In this document: piece after piece, positions 1 through 7,793 of the stretch | Numbering within the stretch: the first letter of the stretch is position 1 | Layout: each line of letters starts with the position of its first letter | DNA from: Acidimicrobiia bacterium | Lineage (GTDB): Bacteria > Actinomycetota > Acidimicrobiia > Acidimicrobiales > Bin134 | Direction of reading: 5' to 3' | Assembly (NCBI GenBank): GCA_022821105.1 | Contig: JAJEEH010000177.1 | Coordinates: forward strand, 1-33,271 | DNA: 33,271 bases | Position numbers and translations under genes: made by a program | The notes under the pieces: model-generated | What the model was told of the DNA's origin: nothing | What the model saw: the letters and a program-made list of their open reading frames with translations, nothing else | The model's database searches: none

Positions 1-396
1 GGCGTCGGGCTCCGACCAGCCCTGAGCCCAGATCTCGTCGCCCCGGGCCATGGGCCGCAGGAAGCGGTCCTGCTGCTCAGGGGTGCCGAAGTCGAAGATG
101 GTGGGGGCCAAAAGACTCACCCCGTTGGACGAAACCCGCCCGGGCGCACCTGACGCCCAATACTCCTCCTCGAAGATCAGCCACTCCACCAGCGACGCCT
201 CGCGGCCGCCGTAGCGCTCGGGCCACGACACCACCGCCCACCCGGCGTCGAACAAGATGTGCTCCCACGCCCGGTGTTCCTCAAAACCGTCCAGGGTGTC
301 CATGGAGGCCAGCGGCTCGGCGGGCACATTCTCGGCCAGCCAGGTGCGAGCCTCGTCCCGGAACTCCTCTTCCGCCGGGGTGAACGACAGATCCAT
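1..396 (-). CDS. Acyl-CoA dehydrogenase, N-terminal part (3' end cut by window edge)
   Basis: The 132 visible residues start at ATG 396 (MDLSFTPAEEEFR) and form the N-terminal helical domain of an acyl-CoA dehydrogenase. The family's WPxxYGG motif is present as WPERYGG near residue 60, and the substrate/FAD segment as IWAQGWSEP near residue 123, where relatives usually read WCQGxSEPGAGSD. The window edge cuts the gene just before the GAGSD part and the catalytic C-terminal domain. Such enzymes put an alpha,beta double bond into acyl-CoAs using FAD and pass electrons to ETF. It lies 12 bp behind ipdC on the same strand, so it is probably the fourth gene of the ipdABC operon. Mycobacterial HIP catabolism uses several FadE enzymes; which one this matches cannot be told from the fragment. 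Confidence 0.93.
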   Translation of the reverse strand, partial: MDLSFTPAEEEFRDEARTWLAENVPAEPLASMDTLDGFEEHRAWEHILFDAGWAVVSWPERYGGREASLVEWLIFEEEYWASGAPGRVSSNGVSLLAPTIFDFGTPEQQDRFLRPMARGDEIWAQGWSEPDA

Positions 397-408
397 CAGC
401 GCAGAACT

Positions 409-1491
409 CTACGGATTGCTGGACGTTGGGCCCGAACCGGCCAAGCGATCCAAGACCTCGGTGGCTTCGGCGACGACGGAGTCGATGATCTCCTGGCAAC
501 TGGGGAGGGCGTCGATGCTGCCCACCACCTGGCCGGTGGGGAGGATGCCGACCTCGGGGTGGCCGTCCACCATGGCGGCCTTGGTCATCATGGGCGCGTT
601 GGCCGCCATGGCCATCTGGGCCCAGGTGAGGCCCAGGCTGCGGCGCATGGCCAACCCCTCCGAAAGGAGCTGGCGGTAGCCCACGCCGGTGAGGGCTCGG
701 AACTTCAGCGCATTGCGGGCGGCCCGGATAAACGAGAGCGGTCCCGACCGCTCCAACCGGGAGATCACGTCGGTGTTGATCACCCGCTGGGGCACGCCGT
801 CCACCGCGGTGGTGACCACCGTGCCGGTGAGCTTTGTGTCGAGATAGAGGGCCTTTACGTGGTCGGGCACATCGCTGTCGGACGACAGCAGGAACCGGGT
901 GCCCATGGCCACGCCGTCGGCCCCGAAGGCCAGGGCCGCGGCCAGCGAGCGGCCGTCCACCATGCCGCCGGCGGCGATGACCGGGATGTCGACGGTGTCG
1001 ATCACTGCGGGCAAAAGCAGCGTGGTGGCGATAGGGCCGGTGTGGCCTCCGCCCTCTGCCCCCTGGGCAATCACCGCGTCGACCCCCCAGGCCGCCACTT
1101 TCTCGGCGTGGCGGGGGGCGCCGATGGTGGGAACCACAGCCACGCCGGCGTCCTTCAGCTTCATGACGATGGCCTCGCCGGGAGCCTGGGCGAAGCTGGC
1201 CACCGGGATCTGCGCCGCGATGATGTGGTCGACCCGGCGGTCGATGTCAGCGGCGTCGGTGCGGAGGTTTACACCGAAAGGCCGGTCGGTGGCACCGGCC
1301 ACGGCATCGATGGTCTCCACCATCTGATCGAACGTCAGTGGGGCCGCGGCGATGATGCCCAGGCCGCCAGCGTTGGAGGTGGCCGCGGTCAGTCGGGCTC
1401 CTGACACCCAGCCCATTCCGGTTTGCACGATGGGGTACTCCACCCCGAACAGCTGGCACACCCGGGTCTGGAGTCGGGGATCTGCAGCCAT
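409..1491 (-). CDS. ipdC: IpdC-like flavin-dependent oxidoreductase (nitronate monooxygenase family)
   Basis: This 360-residue TIM-barrel flavoprotein belongs to the nitronate monooxygenase/2-nitropropane dioxygenase family. An N-terminal PIVQTGMGWVSGARL segment and the FMN-phosphate region GAEGGGHTG (about 144-152) are both present. Overall it strongly resembles, from memory, M. tuberculosis Rv3553 (IpdC), including the LPSC segment near the C-terminus. In the published mycobacterial scheme IpdC catalyses a flavin-dependent double-bond step on a 5-hydroxy-HIP-derived CoA thioester, before ring D is hydrolysed. The gene lies 7 bp after ipdB and 12 bp before an acyl-CoA dehydrogenase, and the ipdA-ipdB-ipdC order equals that of mycobacteria. 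ATG 1491 was chosen; an in-frame TTG directly before it (1494) is possible. A generic nitronate monooxygenase is the alternative, but context makes IpdC much more likely. Confidence 0.88.
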   Translation of the reverse strand: MAADPRLQTRVCQLFGVEYPIVQTGMGWVSGARLTAATSNAGGLGIIAAAPLTFDQMVETIDAVAGATDRPFGVNLRTDAADIDRRVDHIIAAQIPVASFAQAPGEAIVMKLKDAGVAVVPTIGAPRHAEKVAAWGVDAVIAQGAEGGGHTGPIATTLLLPAVIDTVDIPVIAAGGMVDGRSLAAALAFGADGVAMGTRFLLSSDSDVPDHVKALYLDTKLTGTVVTTAVDGVPQRVINTDVISRLERSGPLSFIRAARNALKFRALTGVGYRQLLSEGLAMRRSLGLTWAQMAMAANAPMMTKAAMVDGHPEVGILPTGQVVGSIDALPSCQEIIDSVVAEATEVLDRLAGSGPTSSNP

Positions 1492-1498
1492 CAAGTGC

Positions 1499-2266
1499 TC
1501 AGCGGAACTCGGCTTTGCGAGCGCCGCCGGGATCGAGCACCTCGCGGATCAGGTGAAGTTCCTCGTCGCTGGGCAGCCGAGTCTCGACTACGTCGTCGGT
1601 GCCGGCCAGCTCGAACGCAGTGGCCTCGATCACCTGCTCCACGGTCACGCCGGGGTGGACCGAAGCGATTCTCATGCGGTTGTCGTCGGTCTGGAAGTCG
1701 AATACTCCGAGGTTGGACACCACCCGGCGCACCTCGTGGAAGCGGTTGCTCGGCGAGCCCAGTTCCCGCATCCGGTCGTAGCCCGGCCCCGACACCACAT
1801 CCACCGACGCCACGAATGAGCGGGTGTAGTGGTTAGGCACCCAATAGCTGGTGGTGTGGTTGACCAGGTTGCCCGGGGCGCCCCGCAAGCCGAGGAGCTG
1901 GGCCTTGGGCTGGCGGAAGTCGCCGATGGCGGCGATGTTCTGGTTGCCCCACTGGTCGATCTGGCTGGCCCCCATCAACACATGGCGCTTGCCCGACCAC
2001 ACGATGTCGAACACGGTGCGGTAGGGCACCCAAGACTCCACCACCTTGGGGGCGTCGGGATCTCCCACCGGAAAGTTGTTGGCGGGCAGCACCGCCACGG
2101 TATCGGTGTACACCAAGTCGGGCTCGAAGGTGGCCCGGGCCAGGCGACCGCCCACGATGGGCACAGTTCCGATCGGGTTGCACAGGATCTCGCCGTCACC
2201 CCGGAAGGCCTCGGCGCAGGCCACCACGCAGATCTCGTCGATGGTTGCTTCGGCGATGCTGCTCAT
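1499..2266 (-). CDS. ipdB: IpdB, beta subunit of steroid ring-cleaving hydrolase (CoA-transferase fold)
   Basis: A 255-residue protein with the fold of a class I CoA-transferase beta subunit. Segments such as GNQNI, RGAPGN, TTSYWV, VVSNLGVFDF and the C-terminal LPSDEELHLIREV closely match remembered M. tuberculosis Rv3552 (IpdB). In mycobacteria IpdAB is not a transferase but a hydrolase: it opens the last carbocyclic ring of the cholesterol nucleus (COCHEA-CoA to MOODA-CoA). The start ATG at 2266 overlaps the ipdA stop by 4 bp (ATGA), the usual arrangement for coupled translation of a two-subunit enzyme. The ATG agrees with the start of the homologous domain; the longer upstream open frame lies inside ipdA and is not coding. 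Substrate identity in this organism is inferred from homology only. Confidence 0.92.
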   Translation of the reverse strand: MSSIAEATIDEICVVACAEAFRGDGEILCNPIGTVPIVGGRLARATFEPDLVYTDTVAVLPANNFPVGDPDAPKVVESWVPYRTVFDIVWSGKRHVLMGASQIDQWGNQNIAAIGDFRQPKAQLLGLRGAPGNLVNHTTSYWVPNHYTRSFVASVDVVSGPGYDRMRELGSPSNRFHEVRRVVSNLGVFDFQTDDNRMRIASVHPGVTVEQVIEATAFELAGTDDVVETRLPSDEELHLIREVLDPGGARKAEFR

Positions 2267-3117
2267 GACCGGGCCTCCAGCGCCTTCAGGTACTCCGCAT
2301 GGGAGGGAGCGTCGAGGTAGGTGGAGCGGAACGCCTCCCAGGCCTCGGGGTCGCGGGCGGTGGCGGCATACTCCCGCTGGAAGGCCTCGTCGCGCCCGTA
2401 GTCGGGCGGGCATTCGGTGAAGTGCGCTCCTCGCGGGGCCTCCACCACGCCGTCGGTGAAGATGCGCTGGATGCGCAGCGTGTGTACCGATCCCTCGTCG
2501 AGAAGGCTCTCGGTGGGCACGATCTTCTCGGTGCTCAGGTATGTCTTGTCGGCGGCCATGGCGAACAGGTCGTCGAAATAGAGATCGGGTCCCAAGAACT
2601 GGCCGTTGCCGCCGGCGTCGGCCCGGTTCATGTGGATCAACGCGGCATCGAGCTTGAAGGCGGGGATGGCCACTAACTCCTCCCCGTCGTCATAGGGCGA
2701 GGTCACCGTGCGCAGATCGGGGTTCATTACCAGCATGTCGGAGCCCAGACCGGCCCGGGTGGGATAGAACGGCACCCGGTGGGAGGCGGCCAGAAGCCCC
2801 AGGTAGAAAGCGCCCTCGTCCAGTTCGGTGAACTCGATGGCCCCACTCTGGCGGGCCTGGCGAAAGTGGGGCTCCAGCGGGATGGAGTCCAGCGACACAA
2901 ACCCGTACACCGCCCGGCGCACCTTGCCGGCCGCGCACAGCAGCCCGATGTCGGGTCCCCCGTAGGCCACCACGGTGAGGTCCTTCAGATCGGAGCGCAA
3001 TATCGCCCGCACCAGCGACATGGGCTTGCGCCGGGATCCCCAGCCGCCGATGCCAATGGTCATGCCGTCTTTCAGCTCGGAGACGACCTCGTCTTCGGTC
3101 ATCCGCTTGTCGACCAT
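2263..3117 (-). CDS. ipdA: IpdA, alpha subunit of steroid ring-cleaving hydrolase (CoA-transferase fold)
   Basis: A 284-residue protein with a class I CoA-transferase alpha-subunit fold. Near the N-terminus it carries GMTIGIGGWGSRRKPM (about 18-33), then YGGPDIGLLC and YGFVSLDS, all near-identical to remembered Rv3551 (IpdA). A glutamate in the motif ELDEG (Glu101) sits where the catalytic Glu of IpdA is expected. Together with IpdB it should hydrolyse a cyclic beta-keto CoA thioester during removal of steroid rings C/D. ATG 3117 is preferred because it aligns with the start of Rv3551 (MPDKR there, MVDKR here) and has a TATCGT hexamer 7 nt upstream, fitting a leaderless transcript. Upstream in-frame starts would extend into the divergent promoter region. 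First gene of the ipdA-ipdB-ipdC-acyl-CoA dehydrogenase operon. Confidence 0.92.
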   Translation of the reverse strand: MVDKRMTEDEVVSELKDGMTIGIGGWGSRRKPMSLVRAILRSDLKDLTVVAYGGPDIGLLCAAGKVRRAVYGFVSLDSIPLEPHFRQARQSGAIEFTELDEGAFYLGLLAASHRVPFYPTRAGLGSDMLVMNPDLRTVTSPYDDGEELVAIPAFKLDAALIHMNRADAGGNGQFLGPDLYFDDLFAMAADKTYLSTEKIVPTESLLDEGSVHTLRIQRIFTDGVVEAPRGAHFTECPPDYGRDEAFQREYAATARDPEAWEAFRSTYLDAPSHAEYLKALEARS

Positions 3118-3124
3118 GGCGGCG

Positions 3125-3130
3125 ACGATA
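3125..3130 (-). promoter_or_regulatory. Putative -10 (TATCGT) for ipdA, leaderless
   Basis: On the minus strand TATCGT fits the actinobacterial TAnnnT pattern and lies 7 nt before the ipdA ATG, so the transcript would begin at or next to the start codon. No clear -35 hexamer is visible. No KstR2-type CAAG-nn-CTTG palindrome was found in the 104-bp gap. Confidence 0.45.
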
Positions 3131-3151
3131 GCCCGCGCCCGTGACCCGGCC

Positions 3152-3162
3152 CACACTGGCAG
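3152..3162 (+). repeat. Direct repeat CACACTGGCAG, copy 1
   Basis: An 11-base sequence recurs exactly at 3209-3219, 57 bp further on, within the gap between divergent ipdA and the SDR. The spacing is about five helical turns. It could be an operator pair or chance. Confidence 0.4.
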
Positions 3163-3208
3163 AACAGCCTCCTTCGGTGTGGTCATGGTCCCGAAAGCCC
3201 GCATGGGG

Positions 3209-3219
3209 CACACTGGCAG
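3209..3219 (+). repeat. Direct repeat CACACTGGCAG, copy 2, overlapping a possible -10
   Basis: The second copy contains CACACT, 7 nt before the SDR start at 3222, one base off the TAnnnT pattern and at the distance of the other leaderless promoters in this window. A protein bound here would cover the SDR promoter. Confidence 0.4.
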
Positions 3220-3221
3220 CA

Positions 3222-4010
3222 ATGAATGACCTCGATTTCACCGGCAAGACCGCCATCGTCACCGGCGGCACCAAGGGGCTGGGCCGGGGGATGGCCACCC
3301 GCTTTTTGGCTGCGGGTGCCGACGTGGTGATCTGCGCCCGCCGCCCGCCGGAGGAGCCGGTGACCGCCGAAGGCCGTGAGGCGCGGTTCGTGGCCGCCGA
3401 CGTGCGGGATCCCGAGCAGATCGCTGGCGTGGTGGAGGCCGCCGTGGAAAACACCGGGCGGGTCGACACCCTCATCAACAACGCCGGCGGCGCCCCCCCG
3501 GCCGAATCGGCCACGGTGTCGCCCCGGTTCAACGAGAAGATCGTGGCCTTAAACCTGATGGCTCCGATGGCGTTCAGCCAGGCGGTGTATCCGGTGATGC
3601 AGGATCAGGACAGCGGCGGGGTAATCCTCAACATCTCGTCGGTGTCGGGCATCCGGCCCAATCCCATGGGGATCGCCTACGGGGCGGCCAAGGCCGGACT
3701 GTTGAACCTGAGCGAGACGCTGGCGGTGGAGTGGGGACCCAAGATCCGGGTTCTGACCGTGACCGTCGGGCTGATTGTGACCGAAGACGCCCACCTCTAC
3801 TACGGCGACGAGGCGGGAATCGCCGCGGTGGGCGAGACCATCGCTTTGGGCCGCATGGGCCAGCCCGACGACGTGGCCGACGTGTGCCTGTTCTTGGCCT
3901 CGCCCATGGCCCGTTGGATGTCGGGGGCCAACATAAAGGTTCACGGCGGGGGCGAGAAGCCGGCTTATCTGGGCGTATCCACCGGCGAGGTGGCCGCCGA
4001 GGACGCCTGA
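3222..4010 (+). CDS. SDR-family NAD(P)-dependent oxidoreductase
   Basis: A 262-residue classical short-chain dehydrogenase/reductase. The cofactor motif is TGGTKGLG (14-21), followed by NNAG (86-89) and the catalytic residues Ser140, Tyr153 and Lys157 (YGAAK). It ends with a tail of about 15 residues beyond the usual GG segment. SDRs of this type interconvert alcohols and ketones, here presumably on a CoA thioester or ring hydroxyl. It is transcribed away from ipdA, and mycobacterial HIP loci also carry several SDR genes (Rv3548c, Rv3549c), so a role in the same pathway is likely but the substrate is unknown. The ATG at 3222 starts just before the Rossmann fold; further upstream the frame runs through the intergenic repeats. 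The next gene starts 20 bp downstream, so the two are probably co-transcribed. Confidence 0.92.
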   Translation: MNDLDFTGKTAIVTGGTKGLGRGMATRFLAAGADVVICARRPPEEPVTAEGREARFVAADVRDPEQIAGVVEAAVENTGRVDTLINNAGGAPPAESATVSPRFNEKIVALNLMAPMAFSQAVYPVMQDQDSGGVILNISSVSGIRPNPMGIAYGAAKAGLLNLSETLAVEWGPKIRVLTVTVGLIVTEDAHLYYGDEAGIAAVGETIALGRMGQPDDVADVCLFLASPMARWMSGANIKVHGGGEKPAYLGVSTGEVAAEDA

Positions 4011-4030
4011 CCGGTCGGGAGAGCCCCACA

Positions 4031-4933
4031 GTGGCGGTGAGCATCCCGTTTGTGACCGAGCCGGAGGTGGACTACGGCGCGGTGGTGGAGATGGCCCCTG
4101 GCCTGCGCCGGGTGGTGGCCAACAACCCGGGCAAGTTCACCTACCGGGGCACCGGCACCTACATCGTTGGACAGGGTCGGGTGGCAATAGTCGATCCCGG
4201 CCCCGACGACGCCGATCACATCGAAGCCGTCCTGGCCGCGGTGGACGGCGAGCAGGTGGAGGCCCTGCTCATAACCCACACTCACCGTGACCACTCCCCC
4301 GCGTCACAGGCGGTAGCCGAGGCCACCGGCGCCCCGGCCTATGGGTTCGGCCCCCATCCACCTGCTGATGACGACGACGGCAAGAGCGAAGAGAGGGGCG
4401 ATCTCCACTTCGCGCCCGACGCGGCAGTGGTCCACGGGGATGTGGTGGAGGGACCGGGTTGGAGCTTCGAGTGCCTGTACACCCCAGGCCACATCTCCAA
4501 CCACATTGCCTACCGCTGGCGAGAAGCGGCCGGGGTGTTCACCGGCGATCACATCATGGGCTGGTCAACCACCATCGTTCCTCCGCCCGACGGCAACATG
4601 ACCGACTACCTGGCCAGCCTGCGGCTCTTGGCCGAGTCCCCCGACGACCGGGTGTACTGGCCTACCCACGGCCCGCCGGTCACCGAGCCCCACGCTCTCG
4701 TGGAGGCCCTCTATGCCCACCGCCTGGACCGGGAGCGCCAGATCCTGGAGTGCCTGGCCACCGGGCCGCAGACCATCACCGAGATGGTGAAGGTGATGTA
4801 CGCCGACGTGGCCCCCGAGCTGCACGAGCCCGCTGCTCGCTCAGTGCTGGCCCATCTCATTGCCATGACCGGCGACGGCCGGGTAGGCACCGACGGCGAG
4901 ACCACCGCCGAGGCGGTGTACTACCGGGAGTAG
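4031..4933 (+). CDS. MBL-fold metallo-hydrolase, LACTB2-like
   Basis: A 300-residue metallo-beta-lactamase-fold hydrolase. The metal motif HTHRDH is present (His83, His85, Asp87, His88), with further probable ligands His154 (TPGH), Asp173 (TGDH) and His213 (PTHG). After the catalytic domain comes a helical C-terminal region of about 80 residues like the winged-helix tail of LACTB2-type enzymes. Substrates in this family range from thioesters to RNA; next to CoA-ester genes a thioesterase-like role is a reasonable guess. The start is GTG 4031 with GGGAGAG upstream; GTG 4037 is also possible. It follows the SDR by 20 bp on the same strand. It is convergent with the lipoprotein gene at 4975-5595, and the 41-bp gap holds only a weak GCGC hairpin and no clear terminator. 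Confidence 0.9.
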   Translation: MAVSIPFVTEPEVDYGAVVEMAPGLRRVVANNPGKFTYRGTGTYIVGQGRVAIVDPGPDDADHIEAVLAAVDGEQVEALLITHTHRDHSPASQAVAEATGAPAYGFGPHPPADDDDGKSEERGDLHFAPDAAVVHGDVVEGPGWSFECLYTPGHISNHIAYRWREAAGVFTGDHIMGWSTTIVPPPDGNMTDYLASLRLLAESPDDRVYWPTHGPPVTEPHALVEALYAHRLDRERQILECLATGPQTITEMVKVMYADVAPELHEPAARSVLAHLIAMTGDGRVGTDGETTAEAVYYRE

Positions 4934-4974
4934 CAAAACGGTAAGCGCTGTCGGCGCACCGGCGGGCTGTTCAA

Positions 4975-5595
4975 CTACGAGACGCTCGTCGAAGGCTCAT
5001 TCAGGTAGCAAGCAGCCAGAGCCGATGCCACCTCGTCTTGCGCCTCCCCGAAGCCTTCCCCCGTGTCGACCACCATCGCATCCCTCACGACGTCCCGCAG
5101 CCCTTCAACTGAGATTTGGGAGGCGATGCACTCGGCTAGATCCATCGGCTCACCCTCTGCCACCAAGACGTTGACCACAAAGTTCCGCCAGTCGACGCAC
5201 CCCAAAGACAGGTTCTCAAGATCGAACGCCTCACGATCGGTGAGGTCGAACCAGTCCCCGAATACGAACAAACCCGGTTGCTGGTATGCCTCGGCAAACG
5301 ATTCTGGGTTGAGTCCCAGCTCTCCGAGCCGTTCGTCGGTGAAGACAGTGAATGCGCCCTCGGCCAGGCAGGTGATCTCCTGTCGTGTCATGAAACTGGT
5401 GACCAGTTCGTCTTCCAAGACCAGCTTGGCAAACGTGTCGGCCAACTCCTGCCGAGGGGCTTCAACCGCCTCGGTGGGTTGGACCGCGGGAGCCTGGGTT
5501 GTCGCCGCGGACGGTGCACTGTCCTGGCTGTCGCTCGAGCAGGCCGCGCCCATCAGGGATACAAGGAGAATCGGAATAATCCAGCGAGGGCGCAA
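4975..5595 (-). CDS. Putative lipoprotein with cysteine-repeat module (paralogue of next gene)
   Basis: A 206-residue protein starting at TTG 5595. An N-terminal hydrophobic stretch ends in GAAC with Cys19, a relaxed lipobox, followed by an Asp/Ser/Ala/Pro-rich linker to about residue 47. The predicted place is the outer face of the membrane. The rest is a helical region with Cys76, Cys133, Cys156 and Cys196, i.e. steps of 57, 23 and 40 residues. The upstream gene product shows exactly the same steps, and both share the CVDWR/CLDWR and CIAS motifs. I do not recognise a named family and do not assign a function. The cysteines may form disulfides. The gene is 50 bp behind its paralogue and probably co-transcribed. 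GGGGGG upstream of the TTG may serve as ribosome binding site. Confidence 0.85.
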   Translation of the reverse strand: MRPRWIIPILLVSLMGAACSSDSQDSAPSAATTQAPAVQPTEAVEAPRQELADTFAKLVLEDELVTSFMTRQEITCLAEGAFTVFTDERLGELGLNPESFAEAYQQPGLFVFGDWFDLTDREAFDLENLSLGCVDWRNFVVNVLVAEGEPMDLAECIASQISVEGLRDVVRDAMVVDTGEGFGEAQDEVASALAACYLNEPSTSVS

Positions 5596-5645
5596 CGTTC
5601 ACATCCCCCCTCAGCCGATTTCTACGTTGGTAATCGAGTTCACGA

Positions 5646-6515
5646 CTACTGGAGGCTAGACGACCCGCCCATCGACTCAATTTCTTCGGGGGTCAGGCAT
5701 CGGTTCTGAAGCGCCATCAGCTCGCCCATGAGTTCCAAGGCTGCCTCTTCGTCGTCGAGCTCCGGCCCTTCGAGCATCATCTCGACCAGCTCTTCGGGCA
5801 AGCCGTCGGCGACACAGCGGGCGCTCCCCTCGGAAAGGCCGTCTTGGACGAATGTCTGGAACAGCAGGTCTCGAATGTCGACACAAGCTTGCATTGCTCC
5901 CAAAGCCTCCGACTCGGCGATCCCGAGATCATCCTCCGACTGGGAGATCAACCCGCTCTCCACCGAAGAGCGAATCGACTCATCTGAGAGCTCGGATGCA
6001 ATGCAATTGGCCTGGTCCGCAGGAATGCCCTCCTGCGTGATTGCCGCAGCTATGACGGTTCGCCAGTCCAAGCACTCAATGGAAACGTCCACTACTTGTG
6101 ATGCCTCACTCTCAGTGATGTCGTAGTCATCGCCTAAGGCAAAGGTGCCCCTATCGGTATAGGCGGCGGTGACGCGTGCACCAGTAATGCCCAGTTCATT
6201 GAGCCGATCGGCGGAGAAGACACCGGCAACGCCGTCGCCCAAACAACGGAGCTGGCCTTCCGTCACGGCGGCTGGGCGCTCGTCATCATCCAGCATCGCA
6301 GTGAAGATCGCGTCGGCTAACTCTTGCTGGGCGTTCGAGGGCCCTTCTTCGGCAATCGTCGGTTCCGGGGCAGGAGTTTGGGCAGGCTGAGTGGTCTCAA
6401 CGGAAGGGGATTCGGTAGCGGCCACCGAAGGGGCGCTGTCGTCACTGTCGCTGGAGCAGGCCGCGGCCACGACGCAGGCCAAGACCAAGGGCAATAGCAG
6501 TCTCAAGATGGGCAT
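5646..6515 (-). CDS. Putative lipoprotein with extended cysteine-repeat module
   Basis: A 289-residue protein with a signal peptide (MPILRLLLPLVLAC...) and lipobox AAAC at Cys20, then SSDSDDS and a Thr/Pro/Glu linker to about residue 60. The mature part has Cys91, 148, 171, 211, 234 and 273, spaced 57, 23, 40, 23 and 39. The first three steps equal those of the paralogue downstream; the last two are an extra copy of the same unit. Each unit begins C(L/V)D(W/I)R and after 22 residues reaches C(I/V)A. The protein is acidic and predicted helical. Function unknown; an outer-surface binding or assembly role is possible but unsupported. ATG 6515 has AGAGGA about 9 nt upstream, and TACCGT lies about 40 nt upstream (6555-6560) as a possible -10. 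Confidence 0.87.
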   Translation of the reverse strand: MPILRLLLPLVLACVVAAACSSDSDDSAPSVAATESPSVETTQPAQTPAPEPTIAEEGPSNAQQELADAIFTAMLDDDERPAAVTEGQLRCLGDGVAGVFSADRLNELGITGARVTAAYTDRGTFALGDDYDITESEASQVVDVSIECLDWRTVIAAAITQEGIPADQANCIASELSDESIRSSVESGLISQSEDDLGIAESEALGAMQACVDIRDLLFQTFVQDGLSEGSARCVADGLPEELVEMMLEGPELDDEEAALELMGELMALQNRCLTPEEIESMGGSSSLQ

Positions 6516-6603
6516 GATGGCATCCTCTTTCCAATCACCATCTACGACGCCCCAACGGTACTGACGGTTCCGCCAAAAGCGGCGAAATTACCGGTACGCC
6601 GTT

Positions 6604-7743
6604 TCAGGCCACCGCCCCCGAAGACCGGAGCTCTTTCACATTCTCAGCGGAGTACCCCAACTCAGAGAGCACCGCATCGGTGTCAGCCCCTGCTTGCTGT
6701 GACGCCATTGCGGGCTCAGAAGGGGTGCCTTCGAATCGGGGGGCAGGGCGGGGCTGGTTGACGCCGTCGAACTGGAAGAACGAATCGCGGGCCACAGCGT
6801 GGGGGTGGGCCGGGGTCTGGCCCATGGTCAGCACCGGGGTGACGCAGGCGTCAGTGCCGTCGAACACGGCCACCCACTCCTCTTGGCTGCGCTCGGCGAT
6901 AATCTCGCCCACCCGCTGCTTCATCTCGGGCCACCGGTCCCGGTCCATCTGGTCGGGCAGGTCGTCGGCGTTGGCCAGACCAATCCCGGCCATGAACTCG
7001 GCGTGGAACTGGGGCTCGATGGCGCCTACCGCCAGCCATTTGCCGTCGGCAGTGCCGTACACCTCGTAGAAGTAGGCCCCGGAGTCCAAGAAATTGGCCC
7101 CGTATTCGTCGGTCCAGAACCCGCTGGCGTGGGCCGCGTATAGGGGAGACAGCAGATAGGCGGCACCGTCCACCATGGCCGCGTCCACCACTTGGCCGAC
7201 GCCGCCCCGAGCCACTTCCAACAATGCGGCCACCATGCCCAGCACCAGGAACACCGAGCCGCCCCCGAAGTCGCCGATGAGGTTGAGCGGCACCGACGGC
7301 GGCTGTCCTGTCCGCCCGATGTGGGCCAGCGGTCCGGCCAATGAGATGTAGTTGATGTCGTGGCCAGCCCGGTCGGCCAATGGCCCGGATTGGCCCCAAC
7401 CGGTCATGCGCCCGTAGACCAGGTTGGGATTGCGGTCCAGGCACGCATCGGGTCCGACGCCGAGGCGCTCGGCCACCCCGGCCCGAAAACCCTCGAAAAG
7501 CCCGTCGGACGACTCGACCAGACGGAGCACTGCTTCCACTCCCTCGGGTTGCTTCAAGTCGAAAGCCACGGTGCGCTTGCCCCGCTCCATGGGGCCCGAC
7601 TGCGAGGCCACCGGGTTGCCCGGGCCGCCCACCCGGTCGACCCGGATCACCTCGGCGCCCATGTCCGACAGCATCATGCCGGCAAACGGGGTCGGCCCGA
7701 TACCGGCCAGTTCAATGATGCGCATTCCCTTTAGCGGACCCAT
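6604..7743 (-). CDS. mcr: Alpha-methylacyl-CoA racemase
   Basis: A 379-residue family III CoA-transferase-fold enzyme that closely matches remembered M. tuberculosis MCR and human AMACR. The racemase catalytic set is visible: His128 in AGHDINY, Asp158 in NLIGDFGGGS and Glu243 in GAIEPQF. It should interconvert (2R)- and (2S)-methylacyl-CoA, which is needed before beta-oxidation of methyl-branched chains such as steroid side chains, phytanic/pristanic acid or other isoprenoids. These residues separate it from the true family III CoA-transferases at 16976-19437. ATG 7743 has TACCGT 6 nt upstream, part of the palindrome TACGGTA shared with the divergent SDR. Downstream is an 88-bp gap with a small imperfect hairpin (around 6569-6587, no T tract) and a TACCGGTA palindrome at 6589-6596. 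Confidence 0.94.
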   Translation of the reverse strand: MGPLKGMRIIELAGIGPTPFAGMMLSDMGAEVIRVDRVGGPGNPVASQSGPMERGKRTVAFDLKQPEGVEAVLRLVESSDGLFEGFRAGVAERLGVGPDACLDRNPNLVYGRMTGWGQSGPLADRAGHDINYISLAGPLAHIGRTGQPPSVPLNLIGDFGGGSVFLVLGMVAALLEVARGGVGQVVDAAMVDGAAYLLSPLYAAHASGFWTDEYGANFLDSGAYFYEVYGTADGKWLAVGAIEPQFHAEFMAGIGLANADDLPDQMDRDRWPEMKQRVGEIIAERSQEEWVAVFDGTDACVTPVLTMGQTPAHPHAVARDSFFQFDGVNQPRPAPRFEGTPSEPAMASQQAGADTDAVLSELGYSAENVKELRSSGAVA

Positions 7744-7748
7744 GGCCC

Positions 7749-7755
7749 TACGGTA
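7749..7755. promoter_or_regulatory. Palindromic bidirectional -10 element TACGGTA
   Basis: TACGGTA reads TACCGTA on the other strand, so both strands carry a TAnnnT hexamer in the same seven bases. On the minus strand it lies 6 nt before the racemase ATG. On the plus strand it would start a transcript near 7760, ahead of the SDR ATG at 7794. It appears to drive two divergent genes from one element. Confidence 0.5.
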
Positions 7756-7793
7756 TGCCTGCGAGTCGGAGCAATCGAAAGGCAGAGACCCAG

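Noticed and set aside
259-1404. A long plus-strand open frame opposite ipdC
   Set aside because: Gly/His/Arg-rich translation with no motif, fully covered by ipdC on the other strand.
3118-3221. A KstR2-type operator between ipdA and the SDR
   Set aside because: No CAAG/CTTG half-sites are present in the gap.
4934-4974. GCGC-loop-GCGC hairpin between convergent genes as a terminator
   Set aside because: A 4-bp stem without T tract is expected by chance at this GC content.
6569-6596. Hairpin and TACCGGTA palindrome after the racemase gene as an intrinsic terminator
   Set aside because: The stem is only about 4-6 bp with a mismatch and no T tract follows on the minus strand.
6604-7743. A true family III CoA-transferase
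   Set aside because: The His128/Asp158/Glu243 set and the AGHDINY and GAIEPQF segments are those of alpha-methylacyl-CoA racemases.
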